This document shows, in pieces, positions 21,485 through 35,400 of a DNA stretch of 64,000 nucleotides. The translations under genes and the position numbers were made by a program. The DNA lies in NCBI GenBank assembly GCA_963853835.1, contig OY970832.1:33554208-33618207 (forward strand), given 5' to 3'. Position 1 is the first letter of the stretch. Each line of letters begins with the position of its first letter. Source of the stretch: Calendula officinalis (taxonomy: Eukaryota; Streptophyta; Magnoliopsida; Asterales; Asteraceae). The notes under the pieces were generated by a model. That model was not told where the DNA came from. It did not search any database and worked only from the letters and a program-made list of their open reading frames with translations.

Positions 21485-23809
21485 TGTAACATCCCGAGAC
21501 CCGACCTATTATATTTTATTACTTAGGTAAGTAATATATTATTGTTTATTATTTTATTATTTTTATTGATTTATTTGAATTAATTGTATTTTTAACCATG
21601 GGGTTAAAATTTAGTAAAACTGAGATATTTAAATGTTAAAATGATTTTTACATATTTGGATTCATTTCTGAACCGGGGTTCTAAAAATATCTTCGTTGTT
21701 AAAATTGGAGTTAGTTAGGTCTAAATTAATTATCTGTGAACCTAATATCCTATATTGTGTTTAAATGAAAATACATGTGTTTGGGGGAGGGGTGTACGTG
21801 TTATGTGTTAGGGGCAGGTGTCAAATTTCTTTTCTTCCCCTCTTGTTCTTTCCCAGTTGACACACACACACACACTCACTTTCTTGAGTTTTTCTTCCAA
21901 ATTGATGTTAATTGCTTGAAGTTCTTGCCTTCTCCTTGTGATTTTCGGATTCTAGAAGCAAAACTAAGTAAGTTCTCTCCTTTCTTGGCTAGGGTTTCAT
22001 GTTCTTGAGCTTAGATGAACTAGGGTTCTTGAGTTTGTGGGTTTTGATGGAGTTCTTGTTGAACCTTGCTTGTAATTCGAAATTGATGCATGATTTGGTG
22101 TCTAATTGAGTTCTTGCAAGTATGGTATGAATTGTTGTTAGTTATAACTCATTTGGTGAAGCTTTCATAAAGCTCCATCAATGGTGGATTTGGGAAGAAG
22201 ATGGCTTTTTCCCTAATTTGATGAATTGTGTATTTTGATGTTCTTAATGTTGTGTTAGGCAAATTATGTATGTTAAATGATGATTGTTAGTTATGAAGAA
22301 CTTCTAGTTACTTGTTATGAAAATGCATTGGTGTTGGTAGTGTTTGGCTAAGATGGAAATTTAGTCATAACTAGCTAAATTTGTAGAATGTTGACTTTTG
22401 TCAAACCTGGGAGTTGACTTTTAGTCTTGTATGGCTTGTAAACTCTAATTGTCAATTTAATGTCATTTATATGCTAGTTATCTAGTTGGGAAGTATAATC
22501 ATGTTGGTTTGGGGTCTTGACCCGTTTGTTTGGCAATTAGTGCAATTTGACCTAAATAAGGTCAAAGTTGGTGAAACTTGCATTTGGATGCAAATAACTT
22601 GTTAGTATGTAATTTTGATGTTGATCAAGTAGGATATCCCATTGGAAAGTGTTGTGTAGATTCCCGATTCCTTATTCTTGTTTTGACTCGTTTGGGCCTA
22701 AGGTGCAATTTGGCCAATTGGCATAATGAATTGACTTGATGAAGTGTTGGACTTTAGTATTGGTTATATGTACAATTGCAAGTAATTGGTTGTAAGATGT
22801 TGTTGCAAGATGTGGCCTTAAGCTTGTATAACTTGTTAAACAATTGATGATTTCGGGTGACTAATTCGGTATTCATTTTGTACAGGAAAAGGGAAGGAGC
22901 CTCAGTGATATAAGATCATTGAGCTCGGCACGAAAAGGAAGCTAAGGTGAGTGGACTTAACCTTCTTTCTTGTGTGATGTACAAAATTAGGGAATGGTAG
23001 AGTTTGAGAAAAAGTGCAGGATTTGGGCATCTGGAGTAGTTCGTGACGCGAACTTGTGTTCGCGAAACGCGAACTCGGGTCAGAGAAGTGGGGGTTTGGT
23101 CGTGATGTAGTTCCCGATTCGTGAACTCTTAGTTCGCGACGCGAACTCTGAGTTCACGACGCGAACTTTGTCAGGAACAGATTTCATGGCTGCAATTCTT
23201 TTTACAAGTTTATACTTGGTCTAGTGGTTAATGGTAGTATGTGCACATGTTTTTTTAGAGGTTAGCTATGGTGGTTTTCGGCTACGCTTCGTTACTCTTG
23301 GTGGGGGCGATCGGACTCCTTCGAATTCGTTACGTAAGGAGGGATCACCGTGCCACTAGTAAAGAAGCCATCGGTTGACTGTTGTTGGCCGACAACAGTC
23401 GAAGGTCCTCGCCCGACCGCCGATCCTCTCTTAACGTCCAATTGCTTGTGGAAGTTTGGACGATTTCCCCCTATCGATTTCTCTTGTTTTCTAATTTGTT
23501 GTGGTTATGCAAATTGACGTCTATTTCTATTCACTTAGCTTTGTGCTAATCCCTCATTTGTTGACTCTTTTCAGGTTGTGGATTTGGCTTGACTAGAGTC
23601 GGGTTTTGGAAGTCTGACCGTACTCTGATTTTGTAAACCGGGTCGAGCATGTTTTTCTGTAACACCCTTAAATGTTTTATATATTTTGGTTAATATGTAA
23701 ATGGCTTTTATGTTATGTAATAATTAGGATTTATAGTTTTCCTAAATCGCTTCCGTATGCTTATTTTTTTTTTTTTTACAAAAAATGGCTCTAAGATTGT
23801 GGTGTTACA
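21485..23809 (+). repeat. chromodomain-gypsy 5' LTR, 2325 bp
   Basis: Non-coding. It contains a (CA)n-like run at 21862-21874, GC-rich palindromes GTTCGCGACGCGAAC at 23031-23170 and a perfect stem GACTGTTGT/ACAACAGTC at 23377-23400. A frame of 77 codons at 21775 recurs in the other LTR and is not convincing as a gene. Confidence 0.9.
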
Positions 23810-23812
23810 ATT

Positions 23813-23826
23813 TGGTATCAGAGCCT
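23813..23826 (+). other. primer-binding site, initiator Met tRNA type
   Basis: TGGTATCAGAGCCTCGG lies three bases after the LTR end. This is complementary to the 3' end of plant initiator Met-tRNA. Confidence 0.85.
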
Positions 23827-23993
23827 CGGTTTGGCGATGGTTGCACATTTAGGTGTACCATTCCCAAATCTTGGCTCGAGTTGGTCAAACTTCCTTAATT
23901 TTGGGGTGGATTAGTAGAGTGAATATGAATTGTGTGTTAGTAGTAGTTAGTAGATAGGTACTAACGATTTAAACTAATAGTTCGTGAGATGTT

Positions 23994-25043
23994 GTGTTTA
24001 TTACAGATATGACAGATAACGATCCAAATCTGCCGATAACCATGCCGAACCCCGAACAAGGAATCATTGGTACTTCCCGGGATACGAATGAAGATAGAGA
24101 AGATTATATTATAAGAATGGAAAGTCGATTAGAACATCTTCAGAATCTGGTTGATAGCATGAGCCAGAACCAAAATAACCAACCATCAAACTTCCCTCCC
24201 GTGTTTACTCCATCAATGTCCGTCCCTACCATGCAAATTCCCACAACTCCCGCCTTTACCATGACGGTTCCCCTAATGTCAACCACATCCGAACCTCATC
24301 CTGTAATGTCTCAACCACAATACTTTTATGTTAATCCAAGCCAAGGTTTACCTCAATATCAATTTACCAATCAACCTTACCCATTCGGCATGAAACCGAA
24401 TTGTACTTTCAAACAATTTTTAGACTGTAAACCCCCTGAATTTAGTGGAAGCAGGGATCCCAATGTCACTATGAACTGGTTAAGAGAAATGGAGAGAACC
24501 TTAGATGCTTGCGGGTGTGATGACCAACACCGGGTGATGTATGCCACACAGAAGTTAGTAGGTGGTGCTATGAATTGGTGGGATACCTTGATTGAGCATT
24601 TACCCAAAGAAGTTAAAAGCAGTATAACATGGGATCAATTTAGGGAACAAGTGTGTAAACGTTATTGTAATTCGTTCGAGATGGATAGAATTCGATCTGA
24701 ATTCTTAAATTTGAGGATGACCGAGAGGATGACGGTTGATGATTTGATCGAACAATTTAATGAAAAGTTAAGGTTTGTGCAACAATGGGTGCCCGATGAG
24801 TCATCAAAAATAAAACATTTTATTGGTGCCTTACGTCCCGAATATCGAACCACGGCAAGACTTGCAACCACACTATCACAGGCTTTTGATTTGGCCAAAA
24901 CTGTAGAAGGTGATTTAAATTCTCATAATTGGGTGACCCAAGATAGACCGGGGTATCAAAAGTTCAAGTCCACACAATCGGGTTCTCAACAAAGCAAGAA
25001 GGGGAAAGGAAATCAAAGATTTACGAGTTTGAATCGTAAATAG
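23994..25043 (+). pseudogene. gypsy gag (capsid region)
   Basis: Structural Gag that packages element RNA. The N-terminus is polar and Met/Pro/Thr-rich. From about residue 150 the retrotransposon gag (capsid) domain is clear: FSGSRDPNVTMNWLREMERT, GGAMNWWDTLIEHLPK, ITWDQFREQVCKRYC and EFLNLRMTERMTVDDLI. The frame stops at TAG 25041-25043, but the same frame continues into zinc knuckles and pol, so this stop interrupts a single gag-pol frame. The start may be the ATG at 23994 or the one at 24009. Confidence 0.85.
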
Positions 25044-27496
25044 TCGGGCGGGAATCCGGGTCAAAAGGCACAGTGGTGTGTTAGATGTAGATCTTCTCAT
25101 AACGGGGCTTGTACGGCTCAAACGATGCGGTGTGTCAGGTGCGGTCAGTATGGGCACGAGATGAATGTTTGTAAATTCCCAAGAAGTGTTTGTTGGAATT
25201 GTCATAAAGAAGGGCACAGAGCCGGTGATTGTCCTTCGGAGAGGAGATCGGGTTCGGGTTCCGGGTCGGTTGTGGGGTCGGCGGTATCATCTCCTCAAAA
25301 GAGGAAGAACCGTCCTACACCAGAGGGTCGAGCTTTCAAAATGATGGTCGAAGAGGCTACCACTACTAACGATGTCATCACTGGTATGTTCCCGATAAAT
25401 AACATTGATGCTCGTGTGTTGTTTGATTCTGGATCTAATCGCCCATTTATTTCTGTGGATTTTCATGCTAAGTTAAAATTGCCTACATCTGTGGTAACTA
25501 CTCCATTGGAAGTGGAGGTAGCTGATGGTTATGTGGTGCCAGTCACAACATCTGTGACTGGGGCAAATATTGATATTGATGGGGCGTGTTTTAATATGTT
25601 TTTATTGTTAATGCCAATATCTGGTTTTGATGTGGTCCTTGGAATGGATTGGCTTAGTTTAAATAAAGCATTAATAAATTGTGATAAGAAATTGATTTCA
25701 TTTCCTTTGCCTGACGGGACACACGTAGTGGCCCGTGGGGATCGGGTTAATACATCTCTCCCTATTATTTCGTTTATGAAAGCTAGAAAATCTCTAGTCA
25801 AAGGATGTGAATCGTTTCTTGCTTATGCCATTGATGTCAGAAAAGAAAAACAGGTTGTTAGGGACATCCGGGTGGTATCGGAATACCCGGAGGTCTTTCC
25901 CGATGAGTTGCCTGGGTTACCTCATGTTCGGGAGGTAGAATTTAAAATCGATTTGGTTCCGGGAGCCAGTCCTGTAGCCAGGGCTCCGTACAGATTAGCA
26001 CCGTCAGAAATTCGGGAGATGATGACTCAGATACAAGAATTATTGGATAAGGGTTTTATCAGACCGAGTTCATCGCCTTGGGGTGCACCAATTTTGTTTG
26101 TTAAAAAGAAAGACGGTACTATGAGAATGTGTATTAATTACCGCGAGCTAAATAAACGAACAGTTAAGAATAAGTATTCGTTGCCGCGTATAGATGATTT
26201 GTTTGATCAGTTGCAAGGGGCTTCATTTTTTTCGAAGATTGATTTAAGGTCGGGTTATCATCAAGTCCGAGTTCATGAGAACGATATTCCAAAAACCGCG
26301 TTTCGAACGAGGTACGGTCATTATGAATTTTTAGTCATGCCGTTTGGCTTGAAAAATGCTCCCGCAATATTCATGGATCTTATGAACCGGGTATGTCGAC
26401 CGTTTCTTGATAAATTTGTAATTGTTTTTATTGATGATATACTAATATATTCCAAAACCGATTCGGATCATGAGAATCATTTAAGGCAAGTTTTAGACAC
26501 TTTGAAACGGGAACAACTCTATGCTAAGTTCTCGAAGTGTGAGTTTTGGCTCCGTGAGGTACAGTTTTTGGGGCATGTAATTTGTAAAGAAGGGGTGAAA
26601 GTGGACCCGTCTAAGATAACCGCGGTAATGAATTGGAGTGCCCCGAAGACTCCATCCGAAATTAAAAGTTTTCTAGGTTTGGCCGGTTATTATAGAAGGT
26701 TCATCAAGAATTTTTCGAAGATTGCTAGTCCGTTGACAAAGTTGACACGAAAAGACGTTCAATATCGGTGGGGTGATGAACAAGAAAAGGCGTTTCAATT
26801 GCTAAAGCAATTATTGTGTCAAGCTCCAATACTAGCCCTACCCGAGGGCTCAGATGATTTTATAGTTTATTGTGATGCATCTTATTCGGGTTTGGGTTGT
26901 GTACTAATGCAAAGAGACCGGGTGATTGCTTATGCCTCTCGTCAACTAAAATCCCATGAAAAGAAATACCCGACCCATGATTTAGAGCTCGCGGCGTTGA
27001 TTTTCGCGTTAAAATTATGGAGACATTATCTCTATGGAACCAAATGTGTTATATGTACCTATCATAAAAGTCTTCAATATGTTTTCACACAAAAAGATTT
27101 GAATGTAAGACAACGAAGGTGGTTAGAGCTCATTAAAGACTACGATTGTGAAATTCGGTATCACCCGTGAAAGGCTAATGTAGTTGACGATGCCTTAAGC
27201 CGTAAGGGATCATCGGAGGTGGTTCAGTTCATGCGTATGGAAATTGTGACCGATCTTATTAATCGGTTAAGAATTTGCCAAATAGAAGCCTTGAAAGACG
27301 AAAACTTGAAATCGGAAATTATGTGTAAGCGAAAAGATGACTTGGTTGATGATACTCGAAGATTGAAGACGTTTCGGTCACGAATTTGGGTACCGTTACT
27401 TGGGGGATTACGGGAATTAATATTAGTTGAATCACATAAATCACGTTTATCTATTCATCCGGGTTGTACAAAAATGTACAATGACTTGAAAGTTTT
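25044..27496 (+). pseudogene. gypsy pol part 1: zinc knuckles, protease, RT, RNase H, integrase N-terminus
   Basis: In frame with gag. Three Cys-rich knuckles come first (CVRCRSSH, then CVRCGQYGHEMNVC and CWNCHKEGHRAGDC). The protease follows with VLFDSGSNRPFIS. Reverse transcriptase has LPHVREVEFKIDLVPGASPV, FSKIDLRSGYHQVRV and the catalytic VFIDDILIYSK, and RNase H starts at DFIVYCDASYSG. The RNase H phrase usually read as TDHKSL is TYHKSL, so an acidic residue is replaced. A TGA at 27168-27170 interrupts the frame just before KANVVDDALSRKG. The integrase zinc-finger histidines follow (HKSRLSIHPG) before the copia insertion at 27497. The two pol parts were one frame before that insertion. 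Confidence 0.9.
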
Positions 27497-28005
27497 TGTT
27501 AGGTCACAACAACCCTGGTTTATAATGTTAATTGATAGATTATTATACTTAGAGAAATGTTAGAGTGATAACACAAGAATATAGTCAATGTATAAATCCA
27601 CTAAGTGTGGCTTGTTGCGGAATAACAAGACCACTGATCAATTACAAAAGATGTGAATGTGTAAAGTAAATTGGTGAGTACTCCTTTGCAAGATGATCTC
27701 TATTTATAATGTTATAGAGATCTTACATGATGAGCAAAGGAGTAACCGAAGGACTAAGTAAGGAAAATGACTAAGATCAAGGGATTTGATCTTAGTCCGT
27801 TACTATACTGAGTATCACTCAGTCCTTCTACTCAGTCCTTGTACTCAGTATCACTATCTGATACTGAGTACTGATACTGAGTTCCAATACTGATCACTCA
27901 GTATCAGACCTAAACTTAGCTATATTATTCTACATATTAATCAAAGCTAGTCTAGGTTGTTTTGTTATCTTAAGATCCAAAGAGGCAAGGCTTTTTGCCT
28001 TAACA
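27497..28005 (-). repeat. Sirevirus 1 LTR (3' copy), with polypurine tract
   Basis: Minus strand TGTTAAGGCAAAAAGCCTTG ... TGTGACCTAACA. The adjoining 28006-28019 gives the polypurine tract AGATAGGGGGAGAT. The LTR is packed with ATACTGAGT/ACTCAGTAT words (27788-27905). Confidence 0.95.
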
Positions 28006-28090
28006 ATCTCCCCCTATCTAATGATAACAAAACAATTACAAAGAGAAACTAAACAAAAATACAACAGCATAGGTAACAATATCTTCTTCT

Positions 28091-31000
28091 TCATTTGCTG
28101 TTGATGGCTTCATTCTCATAGAAGACTTCTTGTTTAATGTGGACAAACTCTTCTCTGCTTTTGAGTTCATCCCTTCTACTATTCAGAACTGCAACAATCT
28201 TCTTTCTGAACCAAGAGTCTTCTTTCTTGGTGATCATCCATTTCAGTCCAACAAGGTGACTGATTTGAGCTCTTGGTAGATCTTCTTCAGAAATGAAGCA
28301 CTCTCTATCCTCTGAGTCACTATACATATATCCAGAAGTTGGATATATGACACTCTTTTGATCCTGAAAGACAAGGTTAGGAGGAAGAGGATACTTTCTA
28401 AGATACTTGTATGTATGAAGGCATTCTGGTCTGTTGTTTGAGTAAGCCTCAGTCATAACACTGAGTGTTCTGTACTCTATTTCATGAAGTAAATCCTTCT
28501 CATAACATACTGCAGCTACTGCACAGATCTCATCCAAGACTATTTGATCATAAGTTGATTTCTTTGGAAGCTCTTTGATCAGTCTTGTGATCTTCACCCA
28601 GTCTTGAAGACCAATTCTTTGAATATCATGAATAAATATCTTCATGGGGGGACTGGTTAAGCCAGTACAAGTGATAGTAATTCTTCCTTCTTTGAGCTTC
28701 ACTTTTACTTTATTGACATCCAGATTTAACTAATGTATCCCCCTTACATTTTGAAATGTTTTGGTCCTCAAGAACTCCTTTCTTTGTTCCTTATACTGAG
28801 TCCTAGCAGCAACCATATTCCAATAATGTTGAATATGGTCTGGACCCTTTCTTGAGATTCTATGTGAAGGACCATGAGTATCAGTATCTAGGTCAGATTC
28901 TGGTTCAGTTTTGACTCCCAACTCTTGCTCATATAAAAATCTTTCTTGTTCTGCCCAGAGTTGTTGAGGAGTCAGTCTTGGAGCCTGCTCGGTATCACTG
29001 TCCCTTGTAAGAACATGTCTTCTTTGTCTTGTTACCAGAGGAGCAGATTCCTCACTTGATTCAGAAGAAGTGAGAACAGCATTGATAGGTCTTCTTGATA
29101 AGGAACTCCTTCTTCTAATTACCAGATTTTCTGGTTCTTCATCATCCGAGGATGATGATGAAGAACTTTCTTGTTCTACCAGATTTAGTGCATAGTTTAC
29201 TAAATCTGGTTCTTCATCTTCATCATCAGCAATAGGCCAGATGAACGGCCTATAGACCACAATTTGCAAATTATTCTCTTCAAGAGCAGGTGGCTCAGAA
29301 TAAGTTTGCTGTGGTTGGTCAGTATGAGTCTCCCCCTGAGCAGATGGCTCAAGTGGGTCTTGAACTTGTAATGCTGACCTAGTTCTTTGTCTTCTTCTCT
29401 CATACTGAATCCGAATTGGCTCAGTATGAGGGCTTTGCTGATGTTGTTGTTGTGGAGGTTGATCTTCATTCAATCTTCTTCTTTTCTCCCCCTGAGCAGA
29501 TGGCTCAGTTTGATCAACCTCAGTATCTATTTGTCTCTTCTCCCCCCTTTTGTTATCATTTGATGAGGAGGGAAGAGGATCAGTATCACCACCCATGTCC
29601 CCCTCAGGTTGTTCAAGAGTAGGGGAGGGCATGGGCTCAGTTGCAGCATCAGTATCACCAGCACCTCCTTCTCCTTCTTCATTGTGGTCACCATGTGAGC
29701 ATGGTGGAGTTTGTGGAGGCTGCTGTGGGTGTTGAAGTAGTGAGACTGACTGTTTTATTGAGTCAATATCACCACTCATCTTGTCCATTCTGGCTAGTAT
29801 TATATTTTGAGTTTGTTGGATGGCCAGAATGTGCTGCATGATTGCTTGCAGAGTCACTTGGTCTGCTGCAGCCTGAGATGCCGGAATGCCCTGCACAGAT
29901 GGTGCTAAAGAAACAAAAAATATAAAACTGGTTAGAAAGAAACGTTTATCAAATAGAATTGTGGCGTTGTTTAATTCTACAATCATATAAACAGAGTTTG
30001 TGAAGTCTGTATTTCATCTGGTTTATGATGAAATATTGTGGACTTGTGCATAGCATGTGTAAGAAGATTTTAGTAAAAGTGAGTGTGAAAATTTAAGTAG
30101 CTCAGTATAGGATAAGTCACATTTACTAAAAGGTTTGGGTTTGGGAATTCGAAGCCTGGGATGTGCTTCTTGATATTTTCAATGTTTATCACTCGGTATG
30201 AGAGTGATAACAGAAATGTGGCTAAACCCCATGGGAAATATTTGGATTTTGTGGCTTAAGGGTTTGTGATCATTTCTTGAATAATGCTACCCAACTCAAA
30301 AATAAGTTGGACATTATTCAAGCAGCACCAGAGGGTGTCAGTATGACATCAACCACCATTGTCTCTTTAAATGTTGAGACAACTGTAGACTGACAAGGAT
30401 CAATTTTGTGTGCTCAGTATATGAATTTTGCATAGCAGCAGTGGGCTAGCTATGTTGGTCATAAAAGGATATATATTTGAAAGATCGTTTGAGACTTTGG
30501 TCAGTATTGAGTTGGTACTGGCCAATACTTAGTCTCTATTTGGGAATGAAATATATATATATAAGTTTAAGGGCTTTTTAGAAATTCATACCTGAGACTC
30601 TGCCAGATTCCCTTCTAGCATCTGCAGAGGTCGGTGCAGGATCATGTGTTTGTGGATGTGCAGCACCAACATCTTCAATACCGACTTACTGAGCACCTTC
30701 CAGTGTAGTTTGCTCATATTGAATCTCCACATCAAGAGGAACATGAGGTTCCTCAATTGGTTGAGCAGTTGGAGCTAGTTCTGGACCTGGAAGGTCAGCG
30801 GTGGCTGCAGCTAGGCTTTGGGCTTGAAGAGATGCAGTTAATGATGGAACATTTGCAGGCTGCACCTCCTCAGATGATAAGTTTCCCATAATAACAGGGG
30901 AAAGATGTCTTCTTCTTCTTTGGAGGACCAGTGGTGTGTCTTCTGAGGACTCAGTATCAAAAGTTGTTTCAATATGAGGAGCATCAGGATCTTGTGCCGG

Positions 31001-31975
31001 TGGAGAGATATGTTGTTGAGTTGGTTCTTGAACATGTGGAACATCCTGCATCTCAATGTCTGGACCGGCATGTGCTCCATTACCACTATTATCATTATTA
31101 TCATCATCATCATCATCATTGTCTGACTCAGTATCAGACATGTCTGCTGCATCATCAATGTGTTCTTGAACAATGGCCCACATAGGAGGACTTAGAAGAG
31201 GCTCTCCTTTTCTTGGCCTGTAAAAGAAAATCTTCTCACTAAGAGGAGGAAGATCAATTCTTGGACATTGAAATTCATCATAAATGTGTGTGGGCATTGA
31301 GTGTTGAAAGATGAGTGATAGAAATCTGCAGAAAGGGACATTGCATTCCCTTGTGTTTGCCCGAACTAGAGTAGCTAATTCATTGAAAATTAGCCGAGCA
31401 TAATCAATATTTCTTCCATAGTACAGAGCATGTACTATTTGCATCCCAAATTCGTTTATTTGGTCCAAAGCACCCGTCTTGTGAGTCATGCACCGAATTA
31501 TTGTTGTAATAAGAATACCCCACATAGGACCAAATTCGTTTCTTTTGATGATTCATGTTGTTCCTCTTCGACCCAAAAATGGCAGTACTGAGCGTGCCTC
31601 TGATCTATCAACAAATGGGTCATACTGAGCTTGTGCTGGAAGCCTCAGTGTTTCACGAATAATTGCAGTAGAGACAAAAGCTCTTCTTTGATCCCTAATT
31701 ACCCATCCAGCAATCATATCTGGAGAATCGAGTGTGGCAGAGTACCAAAACTCGCATAACATTTCTGGGTAAATTGCTCGAGGAGATAGGGTCAGTGCAC
31801 GAGCAATTGGGCAATGCTTCATAAAGGTCACAATATTCGTGAATTCTTGGCATACCCAGGCTTGAGGAATAGTGAAATTTGCTGTGATGTTGTTCCTCGC
31901 AAACCTGGGTACTTCATTATTTCGGAATTGGATTTCCGATTCAACTTCTGGAGCAACAAAAGTGTAATTCGCCAT
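28091..31975 (-). pseudogene. Sirevirus 1 extra ORF (env-position), spliced and broken
   Basis: Coding sequence lies between RNase H and the 3' LTR, where Sireviruses carry an env-like gene. Part 1 (31975-30592) has PRFARNNITANFTIPQAWVC, FWYSATLDSPDMIAGWVIRD and an acidic DDDDDD patch. A 687-bp intron (29905-30591, GTATGA ... TTTAG) joins it in frame to part 2 (29904-28091). Part 2 has a coiled-coil-like segment, Gln/Glu/Ser-rich stretches and the C-terminal domain ICAVAAVCYEKDLLHEIEYR ... ISHLVGLKWMITKKEDSWFR. In-frame stops lie at 31553-31555, 30686-30688 and 28730-28732; the last is a TAG where the related copy at 43014-45849 has Trp. I saw no clear signal peptide or fusion peptide, so its function is unknown. 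Confidence 0.7.
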
Positions 31976-32435
31976 CTGTGATTTTGATTTGAAAAAGTTT
32001 GCTTGCTAAGAGAAAGTGAAATCGTTAATCGCAGAGAGAATTGAAAACGAAAGAAAGAAATAACAGTTAAAAAATTTGAAGTAAAAATAAACGGTTATTT
32101 ATAGGAGATTTGAAAGATAATTAAGGTATTGGGAAGTAAAAACGGCTGATTTGACTGCCTTATCCTCTGCCAACGGTAACTTTCTTATTAAGAAAGGTTA
32201 CCGTTTGAGCAGTATAAGGATTAAGCTCGGTTTGAACGCCGTAATACCCCAATACTAAGTTAAAAAAAAATTAATTAAAAAAAATTTTAAAAATATAAAA
32301 ACAATTAATTTACTCTTGAAATTAATAAAAAACTAAAAAATTTAAATTTTGATGATAACAGACAAGTGATACTGAGTGGTCAGTATCAACAGGAGTGATA
32401 CTGAGCGCTCAGTTTTAAAGAAAATTTAAGAAAGA

Positions 32436-35400
32436 TTAAGGATTCAACATACCTAATTGCCCTAGTAAATACATAAACCTTTCCTCAGGAAGAGGTTTAG
32501 TAAACACATCGGCCAATTGTGCATCTGTTGGTACATAATCTACTTCAACCTTACCTTTTTCCACATTATCTCGAATAAAGTGATGTCTGATATCAATGTG
32601 CTTGGTTTTGGAGTGATAGACTGGGTTCTCTGTGATAGCAATAGCACTCTTGTTATCACAATGAATGGGAGTCTTATGAAAGTTGAACCCATAGTCTAAG
32701 AGTTGATACTGCATCCATAATAATTGAGCACAACAACTTCCTGCAGCAACATATTCTGCTTCTGCTGTGGAAGTTGCTACCGAATTTTGTTTCTTGGATG
32801 ACCAGCCAATTAGTCTTCCACCTAGGAATTGACATCCTCCACTTGTGCTCTTTCTGTCCAATCTACAACCTGCAAAAACTGCATATGTGTACCCTTCAAG
32901 GTCAAAGTTTGAGTCTTTGGGATACCAAAGACCCAGGTTAGGAGTACCTGTAAGATATCTAAAGATGCGCTTAACTGCTTTCATGTGTGATTCTTTAGGA
33001 TCAGCCTGATACCGAGCACACAAACATGTGGCAAACATGATATCAGGCCTACTAGCAGTTAAGTAAAGTAAGGAACCAATCATACCTCGGTATGTGGATT
33101 GACATACTGGTTTACCAGGTTCATCCTTACTTATCTTATCCTGAGTACCCATAGGAGTGTGCATGGAAGATAAATTTTCAAATTTGTATTTCTTTAACAT
33201 GTCATGCACATACTTACTTTGATTTATAAAAGTGCCATCAGGCTTTTGTTCAACTTGTAAACCAAGAAAGTAAGTAAGTTCTCCCATCATACTCATCTGA
33301 TACTGAGTTGACATTATCTTAGCAAACCAGTCACACATTGACTTGTCAGTGGAACCAAAGATAATATCATCTACATATATCTGAATGAGTAAGATGTCAG
33401 AACCTTTTCTTTTTGAAAATAATGTTTTATCAATTTTACCTCTTGTAAATTTATTTTCAATAAGATACTCAGACAGGGTGTCATACCAGGCTCTTGGAGC
33501 TTGTTTGAGCCCATATAGAGCTTTATCAAGCTTGAAAACATAATTAGGAAATTTGGGATCAACAAAACCTGGAGGTTGTTTAACATAAACTTCTTCTTGT
33601 AGTTTTCCATTTAGAAAAGCACTTTTTACATCCATCTGATAAAATTTGAAATTCTTAAAGGCTGCATATGCAAGATACAACCTAATAGCTTCAATTCTTG
33701 CAACTGGTGCAAAAGTTTCATCATAGTCAATGCCTTCTTCTTGCCTGTAACCTTGAGCAACTAACCTTGCTTTGTTTCTGATGACAACACCATCCTTGTC
33801 CATCTTGTTTCTGAACACCCACTTAGTACCAATAATAGTTTTGCCAGAAGGAGGTGGTACTAAGTTCCAAACTTTGTTTCTTTCAAACTCTGTGAGCTCT
33901 TCTTGCATATCCTCTACCCAATCTTCATCTAATAAAGCTTCATCAGCTTTCTTTGGTTCAATGGTAGATAGAAAACTTGAGAAGAAACAAAAGTTTGCAG
34001 TTGCTTGGGTTGGAAATTCTAATTTTCTTCTTGTTTGGACACCTTCTTCGATAGGACCGATAATGTTTGAGTGTGGATGGTCTCTGTGTTCCCTTAAATT
34101 GTTTCCTAAGGGAGCATTTGAAATAGGGTCAACAATATCTTGTTGATTTGGTGTGTTGTCTGTCTGATACTGAGTGGAATTCTGATCAGTATTAGACAGT
34201 GCAGGTTGCTGTTCATCTTCATTTTGCAGAGTTGATGTGGATTCTTGTGAAGTGTTGGATGTTTCACTTTCTTCATAGATAGAATGGTGCAGATCATTAG
34301 TTGGAAACTCAGTATGGAGGTCCTCTGTTATGGGAACCTCGGAATTAGTCTCATTTGAGTGATACTGAGTTTGAACTTGATCAGTTTCATTAAACTTATT
34401 AGGAATAAAGTGTGGATGAAACTTAGGCTGTTCAGCAATGGAGTGTTCTGGATTGCATAGAATATCTATGCCACTTATGTCTTCACTTGCTAAGGTAGAA
34501 TGCTCATTCTGATCTTCATCGAATGTGACATGAATGGATTCTACAATCATCTTGGTTGAGATGATATACACTCTGAAAGCTTTAGAGTGTGGAGAATAGC
34601 CCATGAACACGCCTTCATTTGCTTTGGGAGCAAATTTATTGAGATTTTGTTTTGTACTGAGTACAAAGCATTTACTCCCAAAGATGTGGAAATATTCCAC
34701 ATTAGGAATCTTGCCATTGTATAACTCATATGGAGTCTTCAGATGTCTTTGGACTATAGTGGCTCTATTCTGAGTGAAGTTTGCACAGTTTACAGCTTCA
34801 GCCCAGAAACTCAGTGCCAGTCCAGCATGGCATAATAAAGTTCTTGCAGCTTCAATCAGTGTTCTGTTCTTTCTTTCTACAACAGCATTTTGTTGTGGTG
34901 TGTAGGCTGCAGAGAAGTTTTGAATGATTCCTTTTTCTTCACAGAAATATGCTAATACTGAGTTCTTAAACTTAGTACCATGGTCACTTCTGAGTTGCTT
35001 GACCTTGTTGCCTTTTTGAAGTTCCTCTCTTTTTATAAAGGCAATGATTTCTGTTGTTGCATCTGATTTAGTCTTTAGGAAGATGACCCAAGTGTATCTT
35101 GAGAATTCATCAACTAAGACTAGAGTATAGATCTTTTTGGCCAAAGATGGTGTGCTAATGGGACCAAAAAGATCCATATGTATCATAGTAAGAGGTTCAT
35201 TTATGGAATGATTGACTTTGGACTTGAATGAACTCTTCTTCTGCTTGCCCATTTCACATGCTGAGCATAACTAATCTTTTGAATAAGTAATAGTGGGCAG
35301 CCCTCTCACCAGTTTCTTCATACTAAGCTCGTTGATAGTTCTAAAGTTGATGTGAGAGAGTTTCTTGTGCCATAGCCAATGCAATTCTGGCTTGACTTTA

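Noticed and set aside
21775..22008. 77-codon ORF
   Set aside because: Lies within an LTR, recurs shortened in the other LTR, and has no protein-like features.
25041..25043. Programmed stop readthrough between gag and pol
   Set aside because: Possible in principle, but the same frame has several further stops, so mutation is the simpler reading.
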